In this document: one piece after another, positions 1-9,382 of the stretch
Layout of the letters: every line of letters starts with the position of its first letter
How positions within the stretch are numbered: the stretch's first letter is position 1
DNA from: Phytopythium helicoides
Lineage: Eukaryota; Oomycota; Peronosporomycetes; Pythiales; Pythiaceae
NCBI GenBank assembly: GCA_024867545.1
Contig: JANFNE010000007.1
Location: 62,001 to 126,000, forward strand
DNA length: 64,000 nt
Reading direction: 5' to 3'
Position numbers and translations under genes: made by a program
The notes under the pieces: generated by a model
What the model was told of the DNA's origin: nothing
Database searches by the model: none
What the model saw: only the letters and a program-made list of their open reading frames with translations

Positions 1-1181
1 CTTGTCATCACGAGGCGTTCGAGCGTCGAGGACCCTGAGGCTTTCGAAGGTGACTCATTCGCTGCAGGATTGTGGGACTCGGCGTTGCCGCCAATGTGAT
101 CGGTCGCAATAGGCAGCACTGTGGCGCTCGAGACCTGGTATTTGTGCATCCTTTGTTACTTTCAGAAATGACGGAGTGCGAGGCTTGCTCAGCACGGCAC
201 GTTCATGAACTGTCAGCGCGATGCTTGAGGAAAATTGGACTGGTAACGTCACGTCGAGGTTTTGTTGGGTCGCAGCCGCTCTCGCAGTCGGCCTCGACCG
301 ACTTGCCCTTGCAGCCAAGTACACTTGAGCTACGGGGAGTGTAGGTCTGCGGTATGCACTCACTGCGTGGCTTTACGCCACCTGCTGCCCGCAGATTTGG
401 TCGGATCAGACGAGGAAGCCGCTGCACAAATAAACGAAGCAGGGAACACTCTCGAAATCGCTGGCATGGCGCCCTTTTGCACAGGAGTCAATGTATTTCA
501 AGACGCGGTTGCCGGCTATTCTGAGGAAGTGCGGGCTGTCAGTTGGTGTGTTGTTTTCGAGTCTTCAGTTTCCGGTCGATGCGGTTTCTTTGAGTTGCTG
601 GTGGCGGATCGATCGCAGCGAAGCGCTAATCTGGGCAGCCATGGAGCTCGAAAACAGCTCTAACAGTCCGTTTTTGAGCGCCTTGGCTGCTTGGAAGCGC
701 AAAGATATTGCCGCAACACTGTCGCACTGACTCGAGAACGCTGTACTGCAATAGCATAGCTCCCAGCCATTTGGAAGCACAACCAACCTGCTGCAAGCTC
801 CGAGAGCTCAAGTGAGTCTCCACGAATAGCCACCGCCCACGAACCCAGTTCGTTGCTCATCGTCTCGCGCAGCCATTTTCGGATGATTATACAAGTTCAC
901 CTCGTTGAGCGAGCGAAAGCAGTTACCGAAGACGAGGCAGCAAGTCATCCTCCTCGCCCCAAGCCTCATCGAAGCCTCATCGAAGTCGCAAATGTAGCCA
1001 TTCGCTAATGCGTCACAGTCTATATCAGTTCTTCATCATCCCATCACATACATATCCCCTTTCCACCAATGATTTAGACGACAGACAGCCACTGCCATCG
1101 ACTCGATCGCCGGAGCTCTTCGCCTGGCATACAATCGCCAAGAAAGCCCGCCGCTGCTAGACGTGCGGACGCGAGGCGACC
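1..1181. other. No supported gene
   Basis: Only short overlapping open frames occur here on both strands, none with a recognisable domain, splice structure or consistent codon bias. The last ~150 bases before 1182 would be the promoter and 5' leader of the FKBP gene. A fragment of a gene lying left of the window cannot be excluded. Confidence 0.5.
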
Positions 1182-2465
1182 ATGGTGCTCATGCGGCGGC
1201 GCGATAAGCGGCGCGGCAACGCGGACGAGGAGATCATCGTGGCGAGCGACTCGTCCATCGTGGCCAACAAGGGCGTGCGGTCGCTGCAGAGCGCGCGCAG
1301 CGGGCGCTTCGCCGCCGACATGCGCGCCAATGTGGGCGGCTACGGGCGGCCGGACAAGACGTGGGGCGTGGACCACCCGTGGCACACGACCGAGCAGAGC
1401 GACCTGTACTCGGCGCTGTGCTCTCGCGACAGGATGGAGGACGGCACGCTGCTGCGCGAACAGCAGGCGGAGCGCGAGGCTGCGCGTGGGGCCAGCCGCG
1501 CGGCGCTCAAGAAGCGCAAGGCCAAGCTCAAGAAGCAGGGCCTGAGCGCGCAGGAGGCGGCAGAGATCGCGGCCAAGGAAGCCGAGGAGGCCAAGCGCAA
1601 ACACGAGGAAGAGCAGCGGCTCGCGGCCGAGCAGGAGGCCGAGCGGAAGCGCAAGAAGAGCGCCAAGGCCAAGGCGGTCACGGAGCAGCTGGAGACAGCG
1701 GAGACTGCTGCCGGTGACGACGAACCCATCGAGGATAAGCCGAAGGAGGTGGCAGATGCTCCTGTCGAGGCGCAGGCGGCACAGGACAGCGCGCTGTCTA
1801 AGAAGCAGAAGAAGAAGGAGAAGAAGAAGCAAAAGAAGAAGGCTGCAGTTGAGGCGGCCAAGACCGAGGAGGTCGCCGACCTGAACGAGCAGAAGATCAG
1901 TGCTGCCGAAGAGCTGAAGGCACGCGAGGTGCTAGCCAAGCAGTATGAGGCTGCGTTCGGCAGCGAGATCACGACCGAAAGTGGGCTGGTGATCCACGAT
2001 CAGCGACTGGGCAATGGCAAGCTTGCCGACCTCGGCGAGATGCTCACGGTGCGGTATCGCGGACGGCTGGGCAAGGAGGGGATGGTGTTTGGCAAGGGCA
2101 TGCTCACGACCAAGTTCGGCACGGGCTCAGTGATCGCCGGATGGGAAGAAGGCCTCGGCACAATGCGCACGGGTGGCGTACGCCGCTTGACCATCCCGCC
2201 AGAGCTGGGCTACGGTGCCAGCGGCAAGGGCGGCAAGATCCCGCCCAACTCGACGCTCTACTTCGAAGTCGAGCTGATCCGGTTCGGCAAGCGCAAGCGC
2301 GACGCCGTGGGCGAGGACGAGATACCGCTGCCAAGCTCCTTCCAGCGCAAGCGCATCAAGCAGAAGCCTGGCAAGCAGGACGGCGACGACGAGGACGGAG
2401 AGCACAGCGGCAAGAAGCGCAAGAAGAACAACCGCCGCAAGCACAAGCGGCCGATCTCAGAGTAG
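1182..2465 (+). CDS. Nuclear FKBP-type peptidyl-prolyl isomerase
   Basis: Single-exon gene of 427 aa starting at an ATG in good context (ccATGG). Residues ~100-240 are very rich in Lys, Glu and Ala, coiled-coil-like, with a run of Lys around KKQKKKEKKKQKKK that would serve as a nuclear/nucleolar signal. An FKBP domain follows at ~265-370, seen as VRYRGRL, VIAGWEEGLGTM, LTIPPELGYGASG, IPPNSTLYFEVELI. The Trp of the pocket (GWEEG) and the Tyr of LGYG are present, but the Asp of the FKBP12 FDSS motif is not (VFGKG), so catalysis may be weak. The C-terminus is again basic. FKBP domains catalyse cis-trans proline isomerisation; nuclear ones with basic tails usually act on chromatin or ribosome assembly. 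The N-terminal 100 residues match nothing I recognise. Confidence 0.9.
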   Translation: MVLMRRRDKRRGNADEEIIVASDSSIVANKGVRSLQSARSGRFAADMRANVGGYGRPDKTWGVDHPWHTTEQSDLYSALCSRDRMEDGTLLREQQAEREAARGASRAALKKRKAKLKKQGLSAQEAAEIAAKEAEEAKRKHEEEQRLAAEQEAERKRKKSAKAKAVTEQLETAETAAGDDEPIEDKPKEVADAPVEAQAAQDSALSKKQKKKEKKKQKKKAAVEAAKTEEVADLNEQKISAAEELKAREVLAKQYEAAFGSEITTESGLVIHDQRLGNGKLADLGEMLTVRYRGRLGKEGMVFGKGMLTTKFGTGSVIAGWEEGLGTMRTGGVRRLTIPPELGYGASGKGGKIPPNSTLYFEVELIRFGKRKRDAVGEDEIPLPSSFQRKRIKQKPGKQDGDDEDGEHSGKKRKKNNRRKHKRPISE

Positions 2466-2760
2466 GCAGCTAATAGTTAGGCTGCTTCATAGCTGCTGGT
2501 GTAGTAAACGTCGTGCATTCTCCATCCACTCGAGGTGACCATCACGCGGTGTGTTATCGCCATGACGCCTCGTGGCCACACGAATGGCGCACGTTCCTGC
2601 GCGTCGTTTCGCGCGCTTTCACTGTTTTACGGCTCCTGATTGGCTACATTTCGCATGCAGCGTTCTATGATTGGACCAAATTCCACATCGTGTCACTGAG
2701 GACGAGCAGCTTCGCCGGCGTGCGTCACTCCCGGTAATCAAGCGCAGCGAGCAGCTCGCC

Positions 2761-5196
2761 ATGGTGCTGCCGGTCCCCACGCAGCGGCGGGCCGTGGCCA
2801 CGCTGCTCATCGACAACTATGACTCGTACACCTTCAACGTGTACCAGATGCTGGCGCAGGTGAACGCGCTGGCACCAGTCGTGGTCAAGAACGACGACTT
2901 CGGCGGAGACTGGCGAGCTGCGTGGACGCACTTCCTCTCGCTCACTTTCGGGCGCAGTGAGGGCTTCGAGCAGTGGCTCAAGGACGAGCCCATCGCGTGC
3001 AATGTGGTCATCTCGCCTGGTCCGGGGCACCCAGCCGAGCCGGCGGATTTTGGCATGTGCGCTGAGGCCATCCGGTCAGCTCCGGTGCCTGTGCTTGGTG
3101 TCTGTTTGGGCCATCAAGGACTCGCTACGGTGTATGGAGGCCGCGTGACCAACGCACCAGAAGTCATGCATGGACGCACCAGCTGTGTTGCTTTCGAAGC
3201 AGGATCCAGTTCCCCGCTGTTTGACCATATCCCTGACGGATTTGAGGTTGTGCGCTATCACTCGCTGGCAATTGATGAGCAGGAGTTGCCGAGCGAGGAC
3301 CTGCAGGTGCTAGCGCGAAGCAACTGTGACGGTGTCATTATGGCGGTGCAGCATCGATCGAAACTGCAGTTTGGCGTGCAGTTCCACCCGGAAGCTGTGT
3401 GCAGCACGTTCGGCTTCCAGCTCTTCCAGAACTTCCGAGACATCACACTTTCGGCACCCACGAGGAAGTGCGCGTTTGAACATTCTGCGCATCCAGATGA
3501 GAGTATCAAGCTTCAGAGCAGAAGCGAGGTACCTGCCCAACCAGTTGATGAGCGGAAGTACCAGGTTACAGTCCAGCAAATTGATCTACAAGCAGCATCG
3601 TTGGAGTTTGCGGAACTAGCCTTTACCACACTTTTCGGGTCTTCAAAACGCTCGTTCTGGCTCGACAGCAGCAATTTTGATTCAAACGCCGTCAACGGAG
3701 CAGCCCAGTCTCGTTTTTCCATCATGGGTGATGACACTGGTCCGTTGAGCCACTGCGTCGAGTACAGCTTGCTTGAAAAGAAGTTGTATCTTCGTCACGG
3801 GTCCAAAACAGAAATCCTACACAAAGACATTCTGGAGTATCTGCGTGAACGGATGGCCGAATTTCAAGATCACAGCGTAGCTACTTCGAAGTTCAACAAC
3901 ACTAGCGATCGGTCGAGCCTTACGGACATTCCTTTTGCGTTCCGTGGAGGCTATGTCGGATACTTTGGATACGAGCTCATTGGCTCAGGAGTCCACAATC
4001 AAGATGCAAGTGTCTTGAAGGCTGCCTTGGAGCACCGCGAACATAGCGGCGAGTATGTTCCTGACGCATCTTTTGTGTTTGCTGATCGAGCCATTGTGTT
4101 CGACCATTTTCTCGGCACGCTTTACACGGTCAGCGTCCGCGAATCTGCAAGTGAACCACCGAATGGAGACTGGCACTCAGTCACAGCCAAACAACTTGTT
4201 GAGCTGGCTGAAGTATTCTCTCATACCGATAGAGTGGTTCCTACGCCACAGAGCTCTAAGGTGGATCCAGTGGTATTCTATCCTTCTCGCAGCCGCGACC
4301 AGTATGGAAAGGACATTGAACAAATCCAACAGCTGATCCATGATGGTGAGACTTACGAAGTGTGCTTGACGAACCAGCTTCGTGCCGAGTGCTCCATCCG
4401 CCGCCCTCTCGAGTTTTATAAGCTACTTCGCAAGCGAAACCCAGCACCTTTTGCTGGATTTTACCTTAGCGACCCCAATGGCTCCTTTGTGTCTTCCTTC
4501 GCTGGGTCGATGCAAGGATCTTACGCAGTTTGTTGCTCATCGCCTGAGCGGTTTCTTCGAGTGGACAGCGACGGGTGGATGGAGTCCAAGCCGATCAAGG
4601 GTACACGTCGCCGTGGAAATTCACCTAGGGAGGATGAGGAAATCGCTCAAGAACTTGCCGATTGTGTGAAGGATCGGGCAGAGAACATGATGATTGCCGA
4701 TCTCGTACGTAACGATTTCGGTGTCGTCGCCCAAATCGGCAGCGTACATGTACCTGCTTTAATGGCTGTAGAAAACTACAAGACGGTTCACCAGCTTGTG
4801 ACTACTGTTCGCGGAAAGAAGCGCCATGACGCCGACCTCGTTGATATTTTGCATGCCACATTCCCGGGTGGCTCCATGACTGGTGCGCCAAAGAAGCGAA
4901 CGATGCAGATCATTCGTGATCTTGAATGTGGTCCTCGCGGTGTCTACTCGGGTGCCCTTGGCTTCCTGTCAATCAACGGAAGCTGTGATCTCAACATCAT
5001 CATTCGCACAGCGGTCATCACACCACAGAGCGTCTCTCTAGGTGCCGGTGGAGCCATTGTCGCCATGTCTGACACTGAAGACGAGTACGAGGAGATGCTG
5101 CTGAAGGCGCGAGCACTCGTCCAGGCGGTTGGATATTTTGTAACAGGATGCAACGATGGCACTGGAGCAAGAGTTGACGCTGCAACTTCGTCATGA
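2761..5196 (+). CDS. Aminodeoxychorismate synthase (fused PabA-PabB)
   Basis: Single-exon gene, 811 aa from the first in-frame ATG at 2761; the frame is open further upstream from 2671 but only from a TTG. It converts chorismate plus glutamine to 4-amino-4-deoxychorismate, the first step to p-aminobenzoate and folate. The N-terminal third is a class I glutamine amidotransferase: LLIDNYDSYTFN, ISPGPGHP, VLGVCLGHQG (nucleophile Cys) and FGVQFHPEA (His and Glu of the triad). The C-terminal part is the chorismate-binding domain with YEVCLTNQL, IADLVRNDFG and TFPGGSMTGAPK. The PIKGT motif has the Lys typical of PabB enzymes; anthranilate synthases have PIAGT, which separates the two families. The fused architecture is usual in fungi, plants and other eukaryotes. 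The gene is complete with no sign of introns. Confidence 0.95.
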   Translation: MVLPVPTQRRAVATLLIDNYDSYTFNVYQMLAQVNALAPVVVKNDDFGGDWRAAWTHFLSLTFGRSEGFEQWLKDEPIACNVVISPGPGHPAEPADFGMCAEAIRSAPVPVLGVCLGHQGLATVYGGRVTNAPEVMHGRTSCVAFEAGSSSPLFDHIPDGFEVVRYHSLAIDEQELPSEDLQVLARSNCDGVIMAVQHRSKLQFGVQFHPEAVCSTFGFQLFQNFRDITLSAPTRKCAFEHSAHPDESIKLQSRSEVPAQPVDERKYQVTVQQIDLQAASLEFAELAFTTLFGSSKRSFWLDSSNFDSNAVNGAAQSRFSIMGDDTGPLSHCVEYSLLEKKLYLRHGSKTEILHKDILEYLRERMAEFQDHSVATSKFNNTSDRSSLTDIPFAFRGGYVGYFGYELIGSGVHNQDASVLKAALEHREHSGEYVPDASFVFADRAIVFDHFLGTLYTVSVRESASEPPNGDWHSVTAKQLVELAEVFSHTDRVVPTPQSSKVDPVVFYPSRSRDQYGKDIEQIQQLIHDGETYEVCLTNQLRAECSIRRPLEFYKLLRKRNPAPFAGFYLSDPNGSFVSSFAGSMQGSYAVCCSSPERFLRVDSDGWMESKPIKGTRRRGNSPREDEEIAQELADCVKDRAENMMIADLVRNDFGVVAQIGSVHVPALMAVENYKTVHQLVTTVRGKKRHDADLVDILHATFPGGSMTGAPKKRTMQIIRDLECGPRGVYSGALGFLSINGSCDLNIIIRTAVITPQSVSLGAGGAIVAMSDTEDEYEEMLLKARALVQAVGYFVTGCNDGTGARVDAATSS

Positions 5197-5214
5197 ATTG
5201 CTTCTCTGATACCC

Positions 5215-5222
5215 TATAAATA
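5215..5222 (+). promoter_or_regulatory. TATA-like box (TATAAATA)
   Basis: TATAAATA lies 19 nt after the stop codon of the ADC synthase gene and about 51 nt before the ATG of the next gene, in an intergenic gap of only 76 nt. Position suggests a core promoter for the WW/IQ-like gene; oomycete promoters often lack TATA, so chance is possible. Confidence 0.4.
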
Positions 5223-5272
5223 CCAACCAAAGTGAGTTTTTGTGTTTTTCCCATTGTTGTGGTGCAAAAGGC

Positions 5273-6499
5273 ATGGAAGCAAACGCTGCCACCTTGGCGT
5301 GGCGAGAGGCTTTCGGGCGAGATGAACCAAATGGAGAAGCAGAGGAAGCATTGTATTTCCACTTGGTGCACTTGAGTTCTGTAACTCACGAGGCAACTCA
5401 CAACAGTGAAGAGATTCTTCGCACAGAGATCCTTGCGAAAAAGACCTACATGGATCCGTCGTGGGGAATATTTGACGTCAGCAACGTGGTGGCGAAAGTG
5501 GATGAAGCAACACTGACACTCCAAGAGCACCAAAAGAAAGCTTTTCTAGAGCCGTTATCATGGGGTTTTCTGCCCCATGAAGCCATCGTTCGGACTGCTC
5601 AAGCTGTGTTGCTGCTTTTCAACGTCGATGCTAGTGCAACCGTCACAACAAGCGATGAGGAGATTTGGAACGGGTACTGGGCTCTGTGGATCGTCAAAAA
5701 CATTGACGCCCATCGAGATGGATGGGAGTGGATGGCACTGAATGAGCCCACAGGGCTATTCACCAAACCTTACCAGCTCTCATCCACACATCTGACGCGT
5801 GTGTATGCCCTCCTGTCCGAGATCAATAAAATAGCTCCCGAAGAGCACCGCTGCTGGCATCAACTTCCAGCGTATGCGAGCCTGCGCAATTGGGCTACTG
5901 CCTGCTCAGACTATTTACACATGATTCATCACTGTCTGCCAGGTTTTTCTGCTTATGAGGAAGTGCAGAAGCGCGTAACTCCACCCAAGCGTACACCCAA
6001 AGCCAACATCTGGTTCCGCTTTGAGACCGTTGAAGGCGATGTCGAGTACTTTTACAACCGTTTGAACCAAACTGTCGTTCTTGAGCGCCCGGAAGACTTT
6101 GATGGCGGCCAAGTGGCAGCGATCCCTCTAGTAATCCAGCAGCTTGTGAGCGAAGCTCTGGAGGCTGATGTTGCGACTCGCCTGGAGCTCGAACGCCGAA
6201 GCAAGCAACGAGCACATGCAAAACTACTGGCCGAAGATGAATGGATCGAGTGTAAAGATCCCCGCTCACAAAATGTCTTCTACTACAGCATGCGGCACTA
6301 CCTTGTGTCGGACTCACCGCCTGCCAACGGCGCGTTCGTATCATACAGAGAGAGCCCAGCGTACGCCGCTGTGCTGAGGCTGCAAGCTGCGTATCGCCGC
6401 CGCCGCCTGCATGTCAAAACTGTCAAGCGCCGAGTCAAGCGCAGCTCGCTGCCCACGTTCTCCGCATTTTGCGGCAGCAAGAACCCTCATTTCTACTAG
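5273..6499 (+). CDS. Hypothetical protein with two WW-like segments and an IQ-like motif
   Basis: Single exon, 408 aa from the ATG at 5273 (the frame is open from a TTG at 5240). I do not recognise the family as a whole. Residues ~245-280 resemble a WW domain (WFRFETVEGDVEYFYN then ...TVVLERPEDF), and ~325-355 repeat the pattern (DEWIECKDPRSQNVFYYS). An IQ-like basic helix follows (RLQAAYRRRRLHVKTVKRR), which would fit calmodulin binding. The first ~230 residues are globular, Trp-rich and without membrane segments. Proteins with WW plus IQ motifs are common in oomycetes and often cytoskeletal or ciliary, but that role is inference. The gene begins only 76 nt after the upstream stop. Confidence 0.75.
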   Translation: MEANAATLAWREAFGRDEPNGEAEEALYFHLVHLSSVTHEATHNSEEILRTEILAKKTYMDPSWGIFDVSNVVAKVDEATLTLQEHQKKAFLEPLSWGFLPHEAIVRTAQAVLLLFNVDASATVTTSDEEIWNGYWALWIVKNIDAHRDGWEWMALNEPTGLFTKPYQLSSTHLTRVYALLSEINKIAPEEHRCWHQLPAYASLRNWATACSDYLHMIHHCLPGFSAYEEVQKRVTPPKRTPKANIWFRFETVEGDVEYFYNRLNQTVVLERPEDFDGGQVAAIPLVIQQLVSEALEADVATRLELERRSKQRAHAKLLAEDEWIECKDPRSQNVFYYSMRHYLVSDSPPANGAFVSYRESPAYAAVLRLQAAYRRRRLHVKTVKRRVKRSSLPTFSAFCGSKNPHFY

Positions 6500-6765
6500 A
6501 TATGATACATATGATACATTCTCATTTTCACACGTCGCGTGTTACCCTCCACTTCAAGAAGCTGCTGACTACCAAGTAGTCATACTGTAACTTGATGAAG
6601 AAGACTCCCAGATAGTCATGACTAAATAAACCAATGGTAGTGCATCTTTCAGGAATAGATATGAATATCAGCCAATGAATGCTGTCACGCAGTGCCAGCC
6701 AGTCGCTCAGTAACTGCTTGCTGTAGCAATGGTGGGCAGAGTCTCACATTGCAATTGCGGTCGCC

Positions 6766-7877
6766 ATGGTGTTCTTCTGGGCCTGCGAGGTGACGGAGAC
6801 CAAGGCCGCGGCCGTCGAGGTGCCCGAGGGCTTCGTGCTCAACGTGTGCAATGCCACGGCGAGCTCTCTGGCTGTTGGAGACGTGAGCCTCGGCGTGGAG
6901 ACGCTGCAGATGGACAAGCAGCCGTGGAAGGGCGTGGTGGCGCACCTGGGCAAGACGGCCGGCGCTTTCCAGGTCAAGCTGGACCTGGTTTTCTCACAGA
7001 AGGCCAAGTTCTACCTGGCCAAGGGCAGCGGCAAGGTGCACGTCACGGGCTACTTCCAGCCGGGACCGCCGAGCGACATGTTCGAGGAGGACATCCCTCT
7101 CATCGTTGGCGACGTTAAGCCTGCGGCCGAGAGCCACAAGAGCAAGAAGCGCGCGCGTGAAGAAACTGCCGTCACATGGGACCAGGTGAGAGAGCGGACT
7201 TTGCTGGGAAGCTGTTGCATGTTGTGTGTTGTGCGTGCTGGCGGCCCCATCTGTAAATTACCTCCTCGGCTCTCGGTGCCGAGGGGGTCCAGACCATTTG
7301 GGATAGGAAAGAGTAGCCTTTACGACGAGAGTTCTTCTCGTCTCTATACTCACGCATGGTCCTTAAGGCTGTCTCCGCGCGGGGGTAGGAGGGGTGGTGG
7401 TCGCTCTGCTGTGGGCTCTGCGAAGGACTTCGGTCTGGAAGGAGTCCCGGTGTGCGGCAACGTACAGCTGCCCCTCTATTGCTCCTGTAAAAGGCACTTC
7501 GTGGTCTTTCCGATCGGAATCATACGAGTCATAACTGTGCAACATCCACTCACCAGATGCATGTCTGCATGTCCTGCATGGTATTCGCGGCGTCAATGAG
7601 GTTCACCAAAGCTCACCGATTTCTTTGCATTCCACAGTCCCCAAGTGACTCGGAGAGCGAGGAGAAGTCCAAGCCTGCTAAGACAGACAAGGCTCCTGCT
7701 CCGGCTTCTACCAAGAAGCAAGGGAAGAAGGAAGAGAAGAAACACGAGAAGAAAGAGGAGAAGAAGTCGCAGCCTCAGGCGTCGCCCGCCGCAAACGGCA
7801 CGCCAAGCCAGCCAGGGCAGGGCAAGAAGAAGCGCAAGAAGAACAAGAAGGCGCACGCTAACACCGCTAGCCAGTAG
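6766..7877 (+). CDS. Nucleoplasmin-like (NPL) domain protein with basic tail
   Basis: Two exons, 6766-7185 and 7638-7877, joined in phase 0 (CAG|GTGAGA ... ttccacag|TCC), giving 219 aa. The intron (452 nt) is long for this window. Exon 1 begins MVFFWACEV, like the FWG-x-EV start of nucleoplasmin-like domains in plant HD2 proteins and in the N-termini of yeast Fpr3/Fpr4 and insect FKBP39. The ~110-residue beta domain is followed by a basic patch (KSKKRAREE). Exon 2 adds an acidic Ser/Glu stretch and a Lys-rich tail (KKKRKKNKK). This layout is that of a histone or ribosome-assembly chaperone in the nucleolus. There is no FKBP domain after the NPL domain. Start ATG is in strong context (gccATGG). 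Confidence 0.8.
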
Positions 7878-7958
7878 AGACCACACACAAGTAAGTGTAC
7901 AAGATCATCCGCAATAAACTATTGTCAACTCTGTACGACTTTCTTCGCTTTTCAAAGT

Positions 7959-8654
7959 CTAGAGACGCGTCGGGTGACTGGAGTGCGGCGCCAATGCCCA
8001 CTTTCCCGACGCAGTACGATGAAGCTGTTGGACGACTGCCGGGCTCCAGTCGGCGTTTTGGATCGCCGCAAAGAGGACGAATACCACGTACATGACCCAC
8101 ATGACGTTGAAAAGCTGGAAGGCACGCATGTTTTTCTTGCCGATGCACTTACCCATCCACGGGCAGTGGTGGTCGTATCCCGTGATGCACACATCGCAGT
8201 CTTCGCAGTGTTCCGTGTCGCGGTCCTGCTCGATTCCGCAGATATCGCAGTATCGCGTCCGAACCGGAGGGTGGATCCTCATGCTGGAAAGTCCGGTTGC
8301 CGTCAGCGGAATCGTGTCCGAGTCCTTTTCGATTTCATTGTCAATGACTTTGCCTTGCTCCAAATGTTCAGGTGCTTCGTCGTCAGTCAGCTTGGGCGCT
8401 TGTTCACGTTTTGGAAGCACGATCCCCGGGTCCGTGCACGCTGTTTGGTACAGGTAGTAGATCGTGGAGAAGCAAAAGCCAAGCGTAATAACCGTGTAAT
8501 ACCACGGCAACGACCGGCATTGCTGGTCGAGAAACGCCCCTGTGGACGCCAGTATGATCGCCAGCGTCACCAGCACGCCAATCCAGTGCGGCCCGACGAT
8601 CACAATCTTGGTCGCCGACTCTCCGTTGTGGATCACACGTCGCTCGTGAAGGAT
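7959..8654 (-). CDS. DHHC-type protein S-acyltransferase (5' end unresolved)
   Basis: The frame has two membrane helices (IGVLVTLAIILASTGAFL; YYTVITLGFCFSTIYYLY), then a Cys-rich domain (YCDICGIEQD..HCEDCDVC) with the catalytic DHHCPW motif and CIGKKNMRAFQLFN, then a third helix. DHHC enzymes transfer palmitate to protein cysteines at membranes. The open frame begins at a GTG inside a good 3' splice site (ctcttccgtgcag|ATC at 8654), so a short upstream exon supplies the ATG; I could not place it in phase with confidence. Most DHHC proteins have four helices; here the frame stops about 30 residues after the third, only 81 nt from the convergent nucleoplasmin-like gene, so it is unusually short (about 230 aa). 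Confidence 0.8.
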   Translation of the reverse strand: MLHERRVIHNGESATKIVIVGPHWIGVLVTLAIILASTGAFLDQQCRSLPWYYTVITLGFCFSTIYYLYQTACTDPGIVLPKREQAPKLTDDEAPEHLEQGKVIDNEIEKDSDTIPLTATGLSSMRIHPPVRTRYCDICGIEQDRDTEHCEDCDVCITGYDHHCPWMGKCIGKKNMRAFQLFNVMWVMYVVFVLFAAIQNADWSPAVVQQLHRTASGKWALAPHSSHPTRL

Positions 8655-8905
8655 CTGCACGGAAGAGCATGAAGCAGGGCGTCAGGCATGGAATCTTGGC
8701 ACCGCATTTAAGGTCGCTTGGAAAACGCACATAGCTCTGGCTGAAGTTTGGCCACGCACAAACACGTCAAGTTCACCACAACACTCGTCAGCTCAAGATG
8801 CAATTCCTTCGTGCAGCAGACACTCCAGACTCACCCGAGCCGCTTAAAGTTGCAGCAGCCTGCACCACCACAGCCCCATCAGCTCTTCTGCCTTTATTGA
8901 GCCCG

Positions 8906-9148
8906 TTAATCATCACAGCACTCACATAGGAACGACACGGGGTCTGCGTTGCGCTGCGAGCCCCCGAACTTGCCGTCGCTCTCGTCGTCAAACTCGGCCG
9001 CCATCTGCTCCAGCTCGAGCTCCAGCTGCTTACGTCGCTCGCGGTGCGCCTCAGCATCGTCACGCTCTCCCAGCAGTCGCTCCTGGTCGTTAGGCGACGC
9101 GCCCGCGGCGTCCACGGCGCGGCGTTGGCCCCCGACAGCAACGCGCAT
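8906..9148 (-). CDS. Small hypothetical ORF, or first exon of an unresolved gene
   Basis: 80 codons from ATG at 9148, with strong GC3 bias like neighbouring genes and a charged helical segment (AHRERRKQLELELEQMAAEF) ending in an acidic patch. No family recognised. Near its 3' end the sequence CCTAT|GTGAGTGCTG is an excellent intron donor, so translation may not run to the stop at 8906. It lies upstream of the DHHC gene on the same strand, but no splice that I tried joins it to that gene in frame. Confidence 0.4.
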   Translation of the reverse strand: MRVAVGGQRRAVDAAGASPNDQERLLGERDDAEAHRERRKQLELELEQMAAEFDDESDGKFGGSQRNADPVSFLCECCDD

Positions 9149-9382
9149 CGCAACTTTGGTGCTGTTGCTGCTCACTTTAGACGTTGGGTTGTACGCGAAA
9201 ACGGCTAGGTGAGAGTACCGTGAACTACGTGGTGTTTGCTATATACAAAAATCGACATGTTTCGATGAGCGCACGCTGCAAAAATGCTTCGACACGCAAA
9301 TGGAATGGATCCTCATCACCCCCACACATTCTAACTCTTACCGCCTGTACATCGCTTGCCACATCGATCTACTAGGCGCTCT

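Noticed and set aside
1074..1832. Leu/Arg-rich minus-strand open frame
   Set aside because: Antisense of the Lys/Glu-rich FKBP arm; no independent support.
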